From Betaproteobacteria bacterium (GTDB taxonomy: Bacteria > Pseudomonadota > Gammaproteobacteria > Burkholderiales > SG8-39), in the NCBI GenBank assembly GCA_947479645.1, contig CANKAJ010000038.1, forward strand, positions 1 to 38,251: a DNA stretch of 38,251 bases, written 5' to 3'. A model generated the notes under the pieces. It had not been told where the DNA came from. It was given only the letters and a program-made list of their open reading frames with translations, and made no database searches. Positions 1 to 8,380 of the stretch are shown in pieces. Every line of letters begins with the position of its first letter. Positions within the stretch are counted from its first letter, which is position 1. The translations under genes were made by a program, and so were the position numbers.

Positions 1-1155
1 GCCATACCGAAGCGCTCCAGGCACCAGAAGATCAGGGTCGCCTACCTGTCTGCCGATTTTCGGGAACATGCGGGTGGGTACAACTTCGTGGGACTTTTCG
101 AAAACCTGGATAAATCGCGCTTCGAAATTTTTGCGATTTCCTTTTCCAATGCCCCGCAAAGTGAATTCAGGACTCGTTTGATTCGTGCGTTTGACCAGTT
201 TATCGACGTCGAAAACAAAAGTGATCGTGAAGTCGCATCGCTGATGCGAGAACTTGAAATCGACATCGCCGTGGACATCATGGGTCCTACTAGTTTCATG
301 CGCGCGGAAATATTCGCAATGCGAGCGGCCCCAATTCAGGTCAATCAATTTGGCTGGCCCTCATGTGCTCCCTACATGGATTATATGATTTCCGACGGGA
401 TCACTATTCCTGTTGATCAACTGCCTCTTTATCGGGAAAAGATCGCCTGCCTGCCCCATACGTTCTTTCCTACCGACAACAAACGTCAAATTGCCGCACA
501 AACGCCGTCACGAACCGAGGCCGGATTGCCGGAAAACGGGTTGGTATTTTGCTCTTTCAACGCCAGCTACAAAATCACACCAGAGGTCTTCAGCTGCTGG
601 ATGCGAATACTGAAGCAGACCGGGGACAGCGTCCTGTGGTTACGGGAGAATAATCCGATGATGGCCAGCAATCTCCGGCTTGAAGCGCAGAAGCTTGGCA
701 TCAGCCCGGATCGCCTGGTCTTTGCACCCTCGGTCAAGCTGATGAAGGATCACCTTGCGCGCCTTCGTCTTGCCGACCTCTTCCTGGACACTTTCCCGTT
801 TACCGCTCACACGACGAGTGTCGATGCCCTGTGGTCAGGATTGCCAGTGCTGACGCGCATGGGTCAATCACCGTTGAGTCGGTTGGCAGGTAGCATTCTT
901 TCCGCAATTGGCACGCCGGAACTGATCACCTCATCAATCGACGAATATGAACGATTGGCCGTTGAACTTGCCACCCAACCTGAGAGACTCGCTAATTTAA
1001 GGCAGCGGCTTGTTCGCAATCGCCTGACCACGCCGCTTTTTGATTCCGCGCTTTACACCAGACACGTGGAAAATGTTCTTGCACAGATGTACGAGCGTTA
1101 TCAGTGCGACCTGGCACCGGAGCATATTCATGTTAAGCCGGAACAAACGCTTTAA
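1..1155 (+). CDS. OGT-like (GT41) glycosyltransferase, 5'-truncated by window edge
   Basis: The reading frame is open from base 1 and ends at TAA; 384 residues are visible. They correspond to the C-terminal catalytic half of a TPR/O-GlcNAc-transferase-like protein. The same region is found, closely similar, in the next gene, where it follows a TPR array, so the missing N-terminus probably holds TPRs. Visible signatures are AYLSADFREH near the left edge, RAAPIQVNQFGW, FNASYKITPEVF, and the UDP-binding motif HTTSVDALWSGLP at about 807-846. Family knowledge: GT41 enzymes transfer a sugar from UDP to Ser/Thr (or Asn in HMW1C-type members) of proteins in the cytoplasm. The sugar and target are unknown here. 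The ATG at 88 lies inside the conserved domain (Val in the paralogue) and is not a start. Base composition is AT-richer than the region after 3720. Confidence 0.85.
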   Translation, partial: AIPKRSRHQKIRVAYLSADFREHAGGYNFVGLFENLDKSRFEIFAISFSNAPQSEFRTRLIRAFDQFIDVENKSDREVASLMRELEIDIAVDIMGPTSFMRAEIFAMRAAPIQVNQFGWPSCAPYMDYMISDGITIPVDQLPLYREKIACLPHTFFPTDNKRQIAAQTPSRTEAGLPENGLVFCSFNASYKITPEVFSCWMRILKQTGDSVLWLRENNPMMASNLRLEAQKLGISPDRLVFAPSVKLMKDHLARLRLADLFLDTFPFTAHTTSVDALWSGLPVLTRMGQSPLSRLAGSILSAIGTPELITSSIDEYERLAVELATQPERLANLRQRLVRNRLTTPLFDSALYTRHVENVLAQMYERYQCDLAPEHIHVKPEQTL

Positions 1156-1216
1156 ATCCCATAGAACTTCAGGCTTGGAAGCGAGGATCAATTGACTTCT
1201 AGAATTACCATTGATC

Positions 1217-3718
1217 ATGAATACGCAAATTAACACTTTGATTCATCACGCCATTCAATACCTGCAAAGTGGCAAGCTTCCAGATGCCGAAATATTATTG
1301 AAACGTGCATTACAGATTGAACCTGAAAACTTTGACGCTTTGAATTTATTGGGCACGACTCTGGCCCAACAGGGAAGGCTAGAAGAAAGTGCCGATATTT
1401 TATTTGAGGCGGTAAAACTCAACCCAACAAACCCTTCTGGAAATTACACGCTGGCTAATGTATTGATGCTCTTGAACGAGCACGAAAAGGCGCTTGAATT
1501 TCATGAAAATGTCTTCAAACTTGATCCCAATGGATATTGGGTAAATATCAATTATGGAATCAGTTTATCCAGATTAAACCGGCATGAAGAAGCAATTCAT
1601 AAGTACAGAAAAGCAGTTGAAATCGACCCGAGTTTAGCGGAGGGATGGTCAAACCTCAGCAATTGTCTCAAGGAACTTAAGCGATTCGACGAAGCGCTTG
1701 CTTACTACGACAAGGCCATTCAACTCAATTCTAATTACGCCGAAGCCTGGTTCAATAAGGGCGTAACGCTCAATAATCTCAAACGCCATGACGAAGCGCT
1801 TGCGCACTTCGATCACGCCATTCAACTTAATCCCGAATACGCGGAAGCCTGGTCAGGCAAAGGGGTTGCGCTCAGCAATCTGGAACGCCATGATGAAGCG
1901 CTGGCGCACTACGATCGCGCCATTCAACTGATTCCCGAATACGATGAAGCCTGGTTGAACAAGGGCATCACCTTGAGTGATCTAAAACGCCATGACGAAG
2001 CGCTGGCGCACTACGATCACGCCATTCACCTCAATTCTGATTACGCAGAAGCCTGGCTCAATAAAGGCGCGACTCTTAACGTTCTCAAGCGCCATAACGA
2101 AGCCCTGGCTCACTATGATCGATCGATTCAACTGAAACCCGATTACGCTGAAGCCTGGTCTGGAAAAGGCGTCACCCTCACCGATCTCAATCGCCTTGAC
2201 CAGGCGCTAGCGCACTACGATCGCGCGCTTCAACTCAATTCCGATTATGCCGAAGCGTGGTCCAACAAAGGCAATGCACTGGTCGACCTGAAGCGCTTTG
2301 ATGAGGCATTAGTATGTTTTGACAAAGCGCTCGACATCAATCCTGATCTGTCTTTTGTTTATGGCACACGACTGCACGCCAAAATGCATATCTGTGATTG
2401 GAAAAATATCGAAAGTGAGTGCGTAACCTTGTACGAGAAGATTCAGCGTGGAGAATTGGTCACTCCGCCATTTCCTGTGCTGGGATTAACCGATGCAGTG
2501 GAATTGCAGGTTGCCGCCTCAAAACGTTGGATCGGGGACAAGTACCCGGAAAATTTCAATCTCGGAGCCATACCGAAACGCTCCAAGCGCCACAAGATCA
2601 GGCTGGCTTATCTGTCCGCTGATTTTCGGGAGCACCCGAGCGGATACAATTTTGTCGGACTTTTCGAGAATCTGGATAAATCGCGATTTGAAACCATCGC
2701 CATTTCACTTTCCGCTGCCCAACCGAGCGAATTTCGGGCTCGATTAGTACGCGCTTTCGATCAATTTATCGATGCTACAGACAAAAGCGATCGCGAAGTC
2801 GCAACGCTGATGCGAGACCTCGAAATCGACATTGCTGTCGATATCATGGGACCCACGCAGAATGAGCGCATCGGGGTATTCGCATTGCGAGCAGCCCCGA
2901 TACAAGTGAATCAGTTTGGCTGGTCCTCGGCTACTCCGTACATGGATTACCTCATTTCGGACAGGATCACCTTTCCCGTCGCCTATCGCCAACTGTATTC
3001 GGAAAAATTTGCCTGCCTCCCCCACACGTGGTTTCCGACCGACGATAAACGCCCAATTGCCGCAAGAACACCGTCGCGAACAGAAGCCGGATTGCCGGAA
3101 AGCGGGGTGGTATTCTGCTTATTCAACGCCAGTTACAAAATCACCCCGGATGTCTTCAGCATCTGGATGCGGATTCTGAAAGAGACTGGCGCGAGCGCCG
3201 CGAGCGTTCTGTGGCTACGGGAAAATAACCCCAATATGACAAGCAATCTTCGGCTTGAAGCACAAAGGCACGGAATAAACCCGGATCGACTGATCTTTGC
3301 GCCCCCGATCAAGCTAATGGAAGATCATCTCGCGCGTCTTCGGCTTGCCGATCTGTTCCTGGATACTTTTCCATTTACCGCTCAGTCGACAAGCATCGAT
3401 GCATTGTGGGCAGGATTGCCGGTGCTGACTCGCATGGGCCAGTCGCCTTTGAGTCGATTGGCAGGAAGTATTCTCCAGGCAATGGGCCTGCCGGAACTGG
3501 TCACCACCTCAGTTGAGGAATATGAAAAACTGGCCATCGAACTCGCTACCCAACCGGAACGGCTGACGCAAATAAAACAGAAGCTCGCCCAAAATCGATC
3601 AAGCATGCCGCTATTCAATACCGCGCTTTACACCAGACACATCGAAGAGGCTTACACGCAGATGTACGAGCGCTACCATTCGGGCCTGGCGCCAGACCAT
3701 ATCGATGTCGTGCTTTGA
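1217..3718 (+). CDS. TPR-repeat / OGT-like (GT41) glycosyltransferase
   Basis: This 833-residue protein has two parts. Residues about 10-400 are tetratricopeptide repeats; six of them (about 156-359) are near-identical 34-residue units with the core DEALAHYDRAIQLN. Residues about 450-833 are the GT41 catalytic domain, paralogous to the gene just upstream, with LDTFPFTA and LTRMGQSPLSRLAGSIL. The UDP-binding HTT motif of the upstream copy is QST here (residues 723-725). TPRs usually hold the acceptor protein and the C-terminal half binds UDP-sugar; substrate and donor are not evident. The start is ATG 1217; an in-frame TTG lies two codons earlier, and neither has a strong ribosome site. It lies 61 bp after the first copy and has the same AT-richer base use, which suggests a laterally acquired or fast-evolving surface-glycosylation locus (inference). 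Confidence 0.88.
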   Translation: MNTQINTLIHHAIQYLQSGKLPDAEILLKRALQIEPENFDALNLLGTTLAQQGRLEESADILFEAVKLNPTNPSGNYTLANVLMLLNEHEKALEFHENVFKLDPNGYWVNINYGISLSRLNRHEEAIHKYRKAVEIDPSLAEGWSNLSNCLKELKRFDEALAYYDKAIQLNSNYAEAWFNKGVTLNNLKRHDEALAHFDHAIQLNPEYAEAWSGKGVALSNLERHDEALAHYDRAIQLIPEYDEAWLNKGITLSDLKRHDEALAHYDHAIHLNSDYAEAWLNKGATLNVLKRHNEALAHYDRSIQLKPDYAEAWSGKGVTLTDLNRLDQALAHYDRALQLNSDYAEAWSNKGNALVDLKRFDEALVCFDKALDINPDLSFVYGTRLHAKMHICDWKNIESECVTLYEKIQRGELVTPPFPVLGLTDAVELQVAASKRWIGDKYPENFNLGAIPKRSKRHKIRLAYLSADFREHPSGYNFVGLFENLDKSRFETIAISLSAAQPSEFRARLVRAFDQFIDATDKSDREVATLMRDLEIDIAVDIMGPTQNERIGVFALRAAPIQVNQFGWSSATPYMDYLISDRITFPVAYRQLYSEKFACLPHTWFPTDDKRPIAARTPSRTEAGLPESGVVFCLFNASYKITPDVFSIWMRILKETGASAASVLWLRENNPNMTSNLRLEAQRHGINPDRLIFAPPIKLMEDHLARLRLADLFLDTFPFTAQSTSIDALWAGLPVLTRMGQSPLSRLAGSILQAMGLPELVTTSVEEYEKLAIELATQPERLTQIKQKLAQNRSSMPLFNTALYTRHIEEAYTQMYERYHSGLAPDHIDVVL
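1682..2293 (+). repeat. In-frame tandem repeat, six units of 102 bp (TPR array)
   Basis: Six successive 34-codon units lie inside the second glycosyltransferase gene. Stretches such as GACGAAGCGCTGGCGCACTA recur at 102-bp spacing with few changes. Units start at codons for R(F/H/L)D and end with (D/N)L(K/E/N). The unit length is a multiple of three, so gain or loss of units would keep the frame. The similarity is at DNA level as well as protein level, most clearly in the middle units. Confidence 0.85.
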
Positions 3719-3735
3719 GTACTACTTGACCCAGC

Positions 3736-3742
3736 AAGGAGG
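3736..3742 (+). promoter_or_regulatory. Strong ribosome binding site deciding a GTG start
   Basis: AAGGAGG lies 5 bases before GTG 3748. It supports GTG as the start of the Bug receptor and excludes reading the overlapping frame that opens at 3705. Confidence 0.75.
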
Positions 3743-3747
3743 CGCCC

Positions 3748-4752
3748 GTGATCAAAACATCCCGTTTCCCAATCGAATGCCTGCACCGTATCCGACGCTT
3801 TTTGATTCTCGCTGGCATTTTTCTTTCATGCTACCTAATTGCGCCCACCGCCCACGCAGACTACCCAGACCGCGTCATCTCGGGAATCATCCCCTTCGGT
3901 GTTGGCGGACCTTCCGACATCATTTCCCGGCTGGTGGCCACCGGCATGAGCAAGGAGTTGGGCCGGCCCATCGTCATGCTGAACAAACCCGGCGCCGGCG
4001 GCAATATCGGCATGGGCATGGTGGCGAGCTCCAAGCCGGACGGCTACACCCTGCTCTTCTGTTCCATTGCGACCACCCAGAATCCGGCGGTGTTCCGCAA
4101 CATGCCCTACGATCCTCTGAAGGACCTGATGGCGGTGGCAATGTTCGGCGAATCACCCACCTTGATTGGCGTCAGTGCGACCAAGGTGCAGGCGACCTCG
4201 CTGGCCGAGTTCATCGATCTGGTGAAGAAGAATCCGGGCAAGTTCAATATTGCCGGGGCGGGCGGACAGCGCATGACCATGGAAAAATTCATGATGCAGT
4301 TCGGGCTGAATCTAGAAGTCATCAATTTTCGCAGTGCTGGCGATGCGGCAACGGCCCTCATGGGTGGCGAAGTCGATCTGCTGCTCAACAATGCCACCAC
4401 GCTCACCAACGGCGCGCAAAACGGCAAGATCCGCTTGCTGGCGGTAGCCGGAAATCAGCGCACGAAGGCATTCCCCAACTTGCCCACCACCCGGGAAGCA
4501 GGATTTCCCGAATACACCGATTTCGCCTACGTCGGGCTCTACGTCAACGCCGGTACGCCCGCCGATATCGTGGTCAAGCTGTACGACGCAACCCGAAAAG
4601 CCCTGATCAGCCCGGAAGTGCAACAGCGCTTCCAGGCACTCGATTACGTCACCTCGCAAATGAATCAGCAGCAATCCGACGCGTTCTATCGCAGTGAAAT
4701 TGCGCGCTGGAAGGAAGTGGCCAAAAAGGCGAATATACCGCCCGTGGACTAG
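3748..4752 (+). CDS. Bug/TctC-family periplasmic solute-binding receptor
   Basis: 334 residues. The N-terminus has a basic segment, a hydrophobic core and a likely signal-peptidase site after AHA (residues 35-37), so it is exported to the periplasm. The mature part starts YPDRVISGIIPF and has GGPSDIISR and KPGAGGNIGMG, the hallmark loops of tripartite tricarboxylate-transporter receptors (Bug/TctC). Such proteins bind carboxylates or other small molecules for TctAB permeases; no tctA or tctB is visible, which is typical of the many orphan Bug genes in Burkholderiales. The GTG start is fixed by AAGGAGG at 3736-3742. The gene is 65 bp upstream of a DHDPS-like gene, so the ligand may be the substrate or product of that protein (inference). 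The ligand cannot be told from sequence. Confidence 0.92.
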   Translation: MIKTSRFPIECLHRIRRFLILAGIFLSCYLIAPTAHADYPDRVISGIIPFGVGGPSDIISRLVATGMSKELGRPIVMLNKPGAGGNIGMGMVASSKPDGYTLLFCSIATTQNPAVFRNMPYDPLKDLMAVAMFGESPTLIGVSATKVQATSLAEFIDLVKKNPGKFNIAGAGGQRMTMEKFMMQFGLNLEVINFRSAGDAATALMGGEVDLLLNNATTLTNGAQNGKIRLLAVAGNQRTKAFPNLPTTREAGFPEYTDFAYVGLYVNAGTPADIVVKLYDATRKALISPEVQQRFQALDYVTSQMNQQQSDAFYRSEIARWKEVAKKANIPPVD

Positions 4753-4817
4753 ACAGTCCGGCGGCCGAGGCGATTTTCACAATCGCAATACAAATCAATA
4801 TCAGGGGAAACAAGAAA

Positions 4818-5768
4818 ATGTCCACGATGACGTGTTTGTGCAGGATTGCAACGACGTTCACCAAGTCGGGCGAACTGGACGAAGCGGCCTTCCGTCAGTT
4901 CCTGCAGCGATTCATTGACGCAAAACTGGGCGTCTATCTGGCCAGCGCCGGTTCCGGCGAGGGCCATGCACTGAAGTGGGATGAACTCAAGCGCGTGTAC
5001 GAGATCGGAGTGCAGGAGTGCAAGGGCAAGATTCCTGTGAACGCCAATCCACCGGAGCAACACACGGCCCGCATGGCGCGCGAGCATACGCTGCTCGCGG
5101 TTGCGGCCAATGTTGACGTCGTGAATGTCTATGGCCCGGCTTCCTGGCACGGTTTCCGGCCAACCGATCAGGAGTACATGGCTTATTACGATCAGGTATT
5201 GAGTGGTATCCATCATCCCATCGCCATCGCGCCAAACCCGGTGATTGGCTATACACCCTCCCCGGCCTCCATCGTCGCGGTCTGTGACAAGTACCATCAG
5301 GTCACTGAGGTCAATCTGAGCGGTGTCGGCACGGACTATTTCATCGAATTGAAAGGGCTGATGCGGCGCCAGGACGTTGCCATCTACGTTCCCTTTCCGG
5401 ATTCCTTCAATATGCTGCAACTGGGCGGCACCGGGCTGATCTCGATGGAAGGCAACATCCTGCCAAAGACTTTCCGGCGCTTCATCGACCTTTATGAGCA
5501 GGGCAATTTCGCGGAGCAGGCCTTGATTTACTCCGATATCAATCGCTTCATCCGTTATGTGAAACGCTGGCACTCCTCCGCACCGCGCTGGCTGAAGATG
5601 GCGATGCGGGTACTGAAAATTGCCGGCGGCGAAGGCGGGCTGCGGGAGCCCTATCGCATGCCATCGGACCAGGAAGTCCAGAGTTTTACCGATGGCCTGC
5701 TACGCCTGGGGCTGCCGGAGATCGAGGCGCAGGCGCGCGCAGCCGGGCTGACGATTCCCCAGCGGTGA
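4818..5768 (+). CDS. DHDPS/NAL-superfamily protein lacking the usual Schiff-base residues
   Basis: 316 residues with the length and (beta/alpha)8 pattern of dihydrodipicolinate synthase/N-acetylneuraminate lyase proteins: SAGSGEG (43-49) in place of GTTGE, PVNANPPEQ, LQLGGTGLISMEGN (about 200-213). Family enzymes cleave or form C-C bonds through a Schiff base on a Lys, helped by a Tyr. Where E. coli DapA has LYNVP, this protein reads IAPNP (137-141), so Tyr becomes Ala138. Where DapA has GIKEATG, it reads EVNLSGVG (164-171), with no Lys. It may be a divergent subfamily with another chemistry or a non-catalytic binding protein. ATG 4818 follows AGGGGAAAC. It lies between a Bug receptor and an FkbM methyltransferase whose start is 1 bp after its stop, so the latter two are probably co-translated. 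Confidence 0.85.
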   Translation: MSTMTCLCRIATTFTKSGELDEAAFRQFLQRFIDAKLGVYLASAGSGEGHALKWDELKRVYEIGVQECKGKIPVNANPPEQHTARMAREHTLLAVAANVDVVNVYGPASWHGFRPTDQEYMAYYDQVLSGIHHPIAIAPNPVIGYTPSPASIVAVCDKYHQVTEVNLSGVGTDYFIELKGLMRRQDVAIYVPFPDSFNMLQLGGTGLISMEGNILPKTFRRFIDLYEQGNFAEQALIYSDINRFIRYVKRWHSSAPRWLKMAMRVLKIAGGEGGLREPYRMPSDQEVQSFTDGLLRLGLPEIEAQARAAGLTIPQR

Positions 5769-5769
5769 C

Positions 5770-6468
5770 ATGCAAGATATCGTCTACACCCGGCTGCTGG
5801 AGGCCCTGCTCAACAACCGGGAGAATTCCCGCGCGCAGTTGCTGCAGGATGTGTTCGCGCTGTACTTCTCCGGTTTCAAGCAAAAAGGGTTTTTCGTCGA
5901 GTTCGGCGCAACCAACGGCTTGTCGCTGAGCAACACTTATGCCCTCGAAAAGCACTTTGACTGGGATGGCATACTGGCCGAACCGCTACCGACCTGGCAT
6001 GCCGATCTGCGGAAAAACCGGGAATGTGCAATCGACACGCGCTGCGTCTATTCGCAAAGCAATCTCAAAATGAAGTTTGTCGACGCCTTTGAGGCGCCGG
6101 AACTGTCCGGTCTGCAGAACAGCCTGCAGGCCGATCACAACCAGTCCGCCCGGGTCAACAACAGAACGTTCGAGGTCAATACGGTTTCGCTGATGGACCT
6201 GCTCGACCAGTATGCGGCGCCGGCCAGCATCGATTATCTGTCCATCGATACGGAAGGCTCTGAACTGGAAATCCTGAACGCATTCGATTTCACCCGATAT
6301 CAGGTGTCAGTCCTGACCGTCGAGCACAATTATGTGGAGCCGCAAAGAGCATCGATCAAGGCCCTGCTTGAAAAGGCAGGGTTTGTGCGGGTCTGCGAAG
6401 GGGTCAGCCGCTGGGACGACTGGTATGTCCACCACCTCAATCCGGTATTGGCCGGCCCAGCGACATAA
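5770..6468 (+). CDS. FkbM-family SAM-dependent methyltransferase
   Basis: 232 residues. FVEFGATNGLSLSNT (about 42-56) is a SAM-binding motif I and LSIDTEGSELEIL (about 157-169) is the FkbM/Methyltransf_21 hallmark. The family O-methylates sugars, glycolipids, polyketides and other small molecules; the target here is unknown. The start ATG is one base after the TGA of the DHDPS-like gene, implying translational coupling. The C-terminal RWDDWYVH is also seen in bacterial FkbM proteins. Given the upstream GT41 genes, methylation of a surface glycan is conceivable, but the operon link is only to the DHDPS-like gene. Base use resembles the GC-rich neighbours. Confidence 0.88.
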   Translation: MQDIVYTRLLEALLNNRENSRAQLLQDVFALYFSGFKQKGFFVEFGATNGLSLSNTYALEKHFDWDGILAEPLPTWHADLRKNRECAIDTRCVYSQSNLKMKFVDAFEAPELSGLQNSLQADHNQSARVNNRTFEVNTVSLMDLLDQYAAPASIDYLSIDTEGSELEILNAFDFTRYQVSVLTVEHNYVEPQRASIKALLEKAGFVRVCEGVSRWDDWYVHHLNPVLAGPAT

Positions 6469-6527
6469 CCCCCGGCATGACCACTACCGGCACCGGGCAA
6501 CTCGAGTGTGTCGCGCGCTGCCCACCC

Positions 6528-6536
6528 TGATAGAAT
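6528..6536 (+). promoter_or_regulatory. Candidate extended -10 promoter element (TGATAGAAT)
   Basis: TGATAGAAT fits an extended -10 (TGn plus a hexamer matching TATAAT at 5 of 6 positions). It lies 48 bp before the start of the small secreted protein gene, in the 115-bp gap after the FkbM gene. No good -35 is seen 17 bp upstream. It would start the long run through miaB and phoH. Confidence 0.4.
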
Positions 6537-6583
6537 CACATCCCGTTCACTGCCAAGTGCCGCATCCGGCACGTTGATTAATC

Positions 6584-6940
6584 ATGGCATTCACGAATTT
6601 CGCGCCAATCAGGCGCTGGCTGCTGGAAGCGCTTGTCGCCAGCGTTGTACTGTGCGGCCCGGCACTGGCCCAGAATGCGCCGCGCCCCATCCCCGAGGAC
6701 AGTCTGCGGGGAACCATTCAGCACGCCCAGGATATGACCGTATCCATCAATGGCAAGCTGGTTCAGATCGCCCCGGGGGGCAACATACGTGACCAGAACA
6801 ATTTCATCATCGTTCCCTCTGCACTTCCTCCGAATGGCGCGCTGGCCGATTACCTACTGGACGCCGACGGCCAGGTGTTCAGGGGCTGGCTGCTGACAGA
6901 GGAAGAAGCCGCCAGGCCAAAGAAGAAACCGGCCCGGTAG
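6584..6940 (+). CDS. Small secreted protein of unknown function
   Basis: 118 residues. The N-terminus has RR followed by a hydrophobic stretch and a likely cleavage site ALA/Q after residue 29, so the product is probably periplasmic. Cys24 lies within the hydrophobic core and is not in a lipobox. The mature part of about 89 residues has no motif I can name; it contains DMTVSINGKLVQIAPGG (a short beta-rich segment) and RDQNNFIIVPSALPPNG, and ends in a basic tail KKKPAR. It is 24 bp upstream of miaB on the same strand, and a candidate promoter lies 48 bp before it. From memory, similar small ORFs occur next to miaB in other Burkholderiales; I cannot verify this. Function unknown. Confidence 0.75.
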   Translation: MAFTNFAPIRRWLLEALVASVVLCGPALAQNAPRPIPEDSLRGTIQHAQDMTVSINGKLVQIAPGGNIRDQNNFIIVPSALPPNGALADYLLDADGQVFRGWLLTEEEAARPKKKPAR

Positions 6941-6964
6941 CGGAACGTTCAGACACCACAACCC

Positions 6965-8305
6965 ATGGCAAAGAAACTCTATCTGCGCACCTTCGGCTGC
7001 CAGATGAATGAATACGACTCCGCACGCATGGCCGATGCCCTCAACGCAGCCGAGGGGTTCGAGCCTACACAGGATCCGGCACAGGCCGACCTGATCCTCT
7101 TCAACACCTGTTCAGTGCGGGAGAATGCCCAGGAGCGCGTTTTTCATGACTTGGGCCGCATTCGCGAACTGAAGATAGCCAATCCTGACCTGTTGATCGG
7201 CGTGGGCGGCTGCGTTGCCAGCCAGGAAGGCAGCCACATCGTGTCACGCGCACCTTATGTCGACGTGGTGTTCGGCCCGCAAACGCTGCACCGGCTGCCC
7301 GACATGCTGGCCGCGCGCCGCCGCACCGGCAAGCCGCAGGTGGATATTTCGTTTCCGGAAATCGAAAAATTCGACCGCCTGCCGCCGCCACGGGTTGAAG
7401 GTCCTTCGGCCTTTGTTTCCATCATGGAAGGCTGCAGCAAGTACTGCAGCTTCTGCGTCGTTCCCTATACCCGTGGCGAGGAAGTCTCGCGGCCATTCGA
7501 GGATGTGCTCACCGAGATTGCCGGGCTGGCCGCAGAAGGGGTGAAAGAATTTACCCTGCTCGGTCAGAACGTCAATGCCTATCGAGCCGACATCGAAAAT
7601 GAGCCCGCGGATCTCGCCTTGCTGCTGGAATATGTCGCCGAAATTCCCGGCATTGAGCGCATTCGCTACACCACCTCCCACCCGAGGGAATTCTCGCAGG
7701 CACTGATCGACGTCTACACGCGCCTCCCCAAACTGGTATCGCACGTTCATCTGCCGGTTCAATCCGGATCAGATCGCGTGCTGGCCGCAATGAAAAGGGG
7801 CTACACCACGCTGGAATACAAGGCCATCGTGCGCCGCCTGCGCGCCGTGCGGCCGGACATCTGCATCACATCGGATTTCATCGTCGGCTTTCCCGGAGAA
7901 AGCGACCATGACTTCGAGGCCACCATGAAACTCATTGATGATGTGGGCTTTGACGACTCGTACTCCTTCCTGTACAGCCGGCGGCCGGGCACGCCTGCTG
8001 CGGATCTGACTGACGATACGCCTCAGCAGACGAAGATCGAGCGGCTGCGCCGACTGCAAGCCGCCATCCAGGCCAGTGCCGATGCCATCAGTCAATCGAT
8101 GCTCGGGACACGGCAGCGGGTATTGGTCCACGGACTGTCAAAAAAGCACCCCGGGGATGTGGCCGGGCGCACCGACAACAATCGTGTCGTCAACTTTCCC
8201 GGGACGCCCGATCTGATTGGGCGCTTCATCGACATCAGCGTCACCCAAGTACTGACGCATACCTTGCGCGGTGAAATCGCTGCCCTCGCGCAAATTAACG
8301 TCTGA
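6965..8305 (+). CDS. miaB: tRNA-2-methylthio-N6-dimethylallyladenosine synthase
   Basis: 446 residues, full length. MiaB adds a methylthio group to i6A37 of tRNAs reading UNN codons, using two [4Fe-4S] clusters and SAM in the cytoplasm. The N-terminal UPF0004 domain holds the auxiliary-cluster cysteines C12 (FGCQMN), C49 (NTCSVRE) and C83 (GGCVA). The radical-SAM triad is C157, C161, C164 in [10 protein letters not shown], followed by PYTRG. A TRAM domain closes the protein. It starts at ATG 6965, 24 bp after the small secreted protein gene. The neighbours phoH-ybeY-corC-lnt downstream follow the order common in proteobacteria. Confidence 0.97.
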   Translation: MAKKLYLRTFGCQMNEYDSARMADALNAAEGFEPTQDPAQADLILFNTCSVRENAQERVFHDLGRIRELKIANPDLLIGVGGCVASQEGSHIVSRAPYVDVVFGPQTLHRLPDMLAARRRTGKPQVDISFPEIEKFDRLPPPRVEGPSAFVSIMEGCSKYCSFCVVPYTRGEEVSRPFEDVLTEIAGLAAEGVKEFTLLGQNVNAYRADIENEPADLALLLEYVAEIPGIERIRYTTSHPREFSQALIDVYTRLPKLVSHVHLPVQSGSDRVLAAMKRGYTTLEYKAIVRRLRAVRPDICITSDFIVGFPGESDHDFEATMKLIDDVGFDDSYSFLYSRRPGTPAADLTDDTPQQTKIERLRRLQAAIQASADAISQSMLGTRQRVLVHGLSKKHPGDVAGRTDNNRVVNFPGTPDLIGRFIDISVTQVLTHTLRGEIAALAQINV

Positions 8306-8380
8306 CTATCCGGGCAAGAAAGCAATTGTCGAGGCTCTCGGCTAAAATGACCATCCCGCATGAAATACAGTGATTACTGA

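Noticed and set aside
1682..2293. Regularly spaced repeats as a CRISPR array
   Set aside because: The 102-bp periodicity has no unique spacers and stays in the TPR reading frame.
3705..4697. A 330-codon frame overlapping the Bug receptor
   Set aside because: It is rich in Arg and His, has no recognisable domain, and the overlapping GTG-started receptor has both a ribosome site and a signal peptide.
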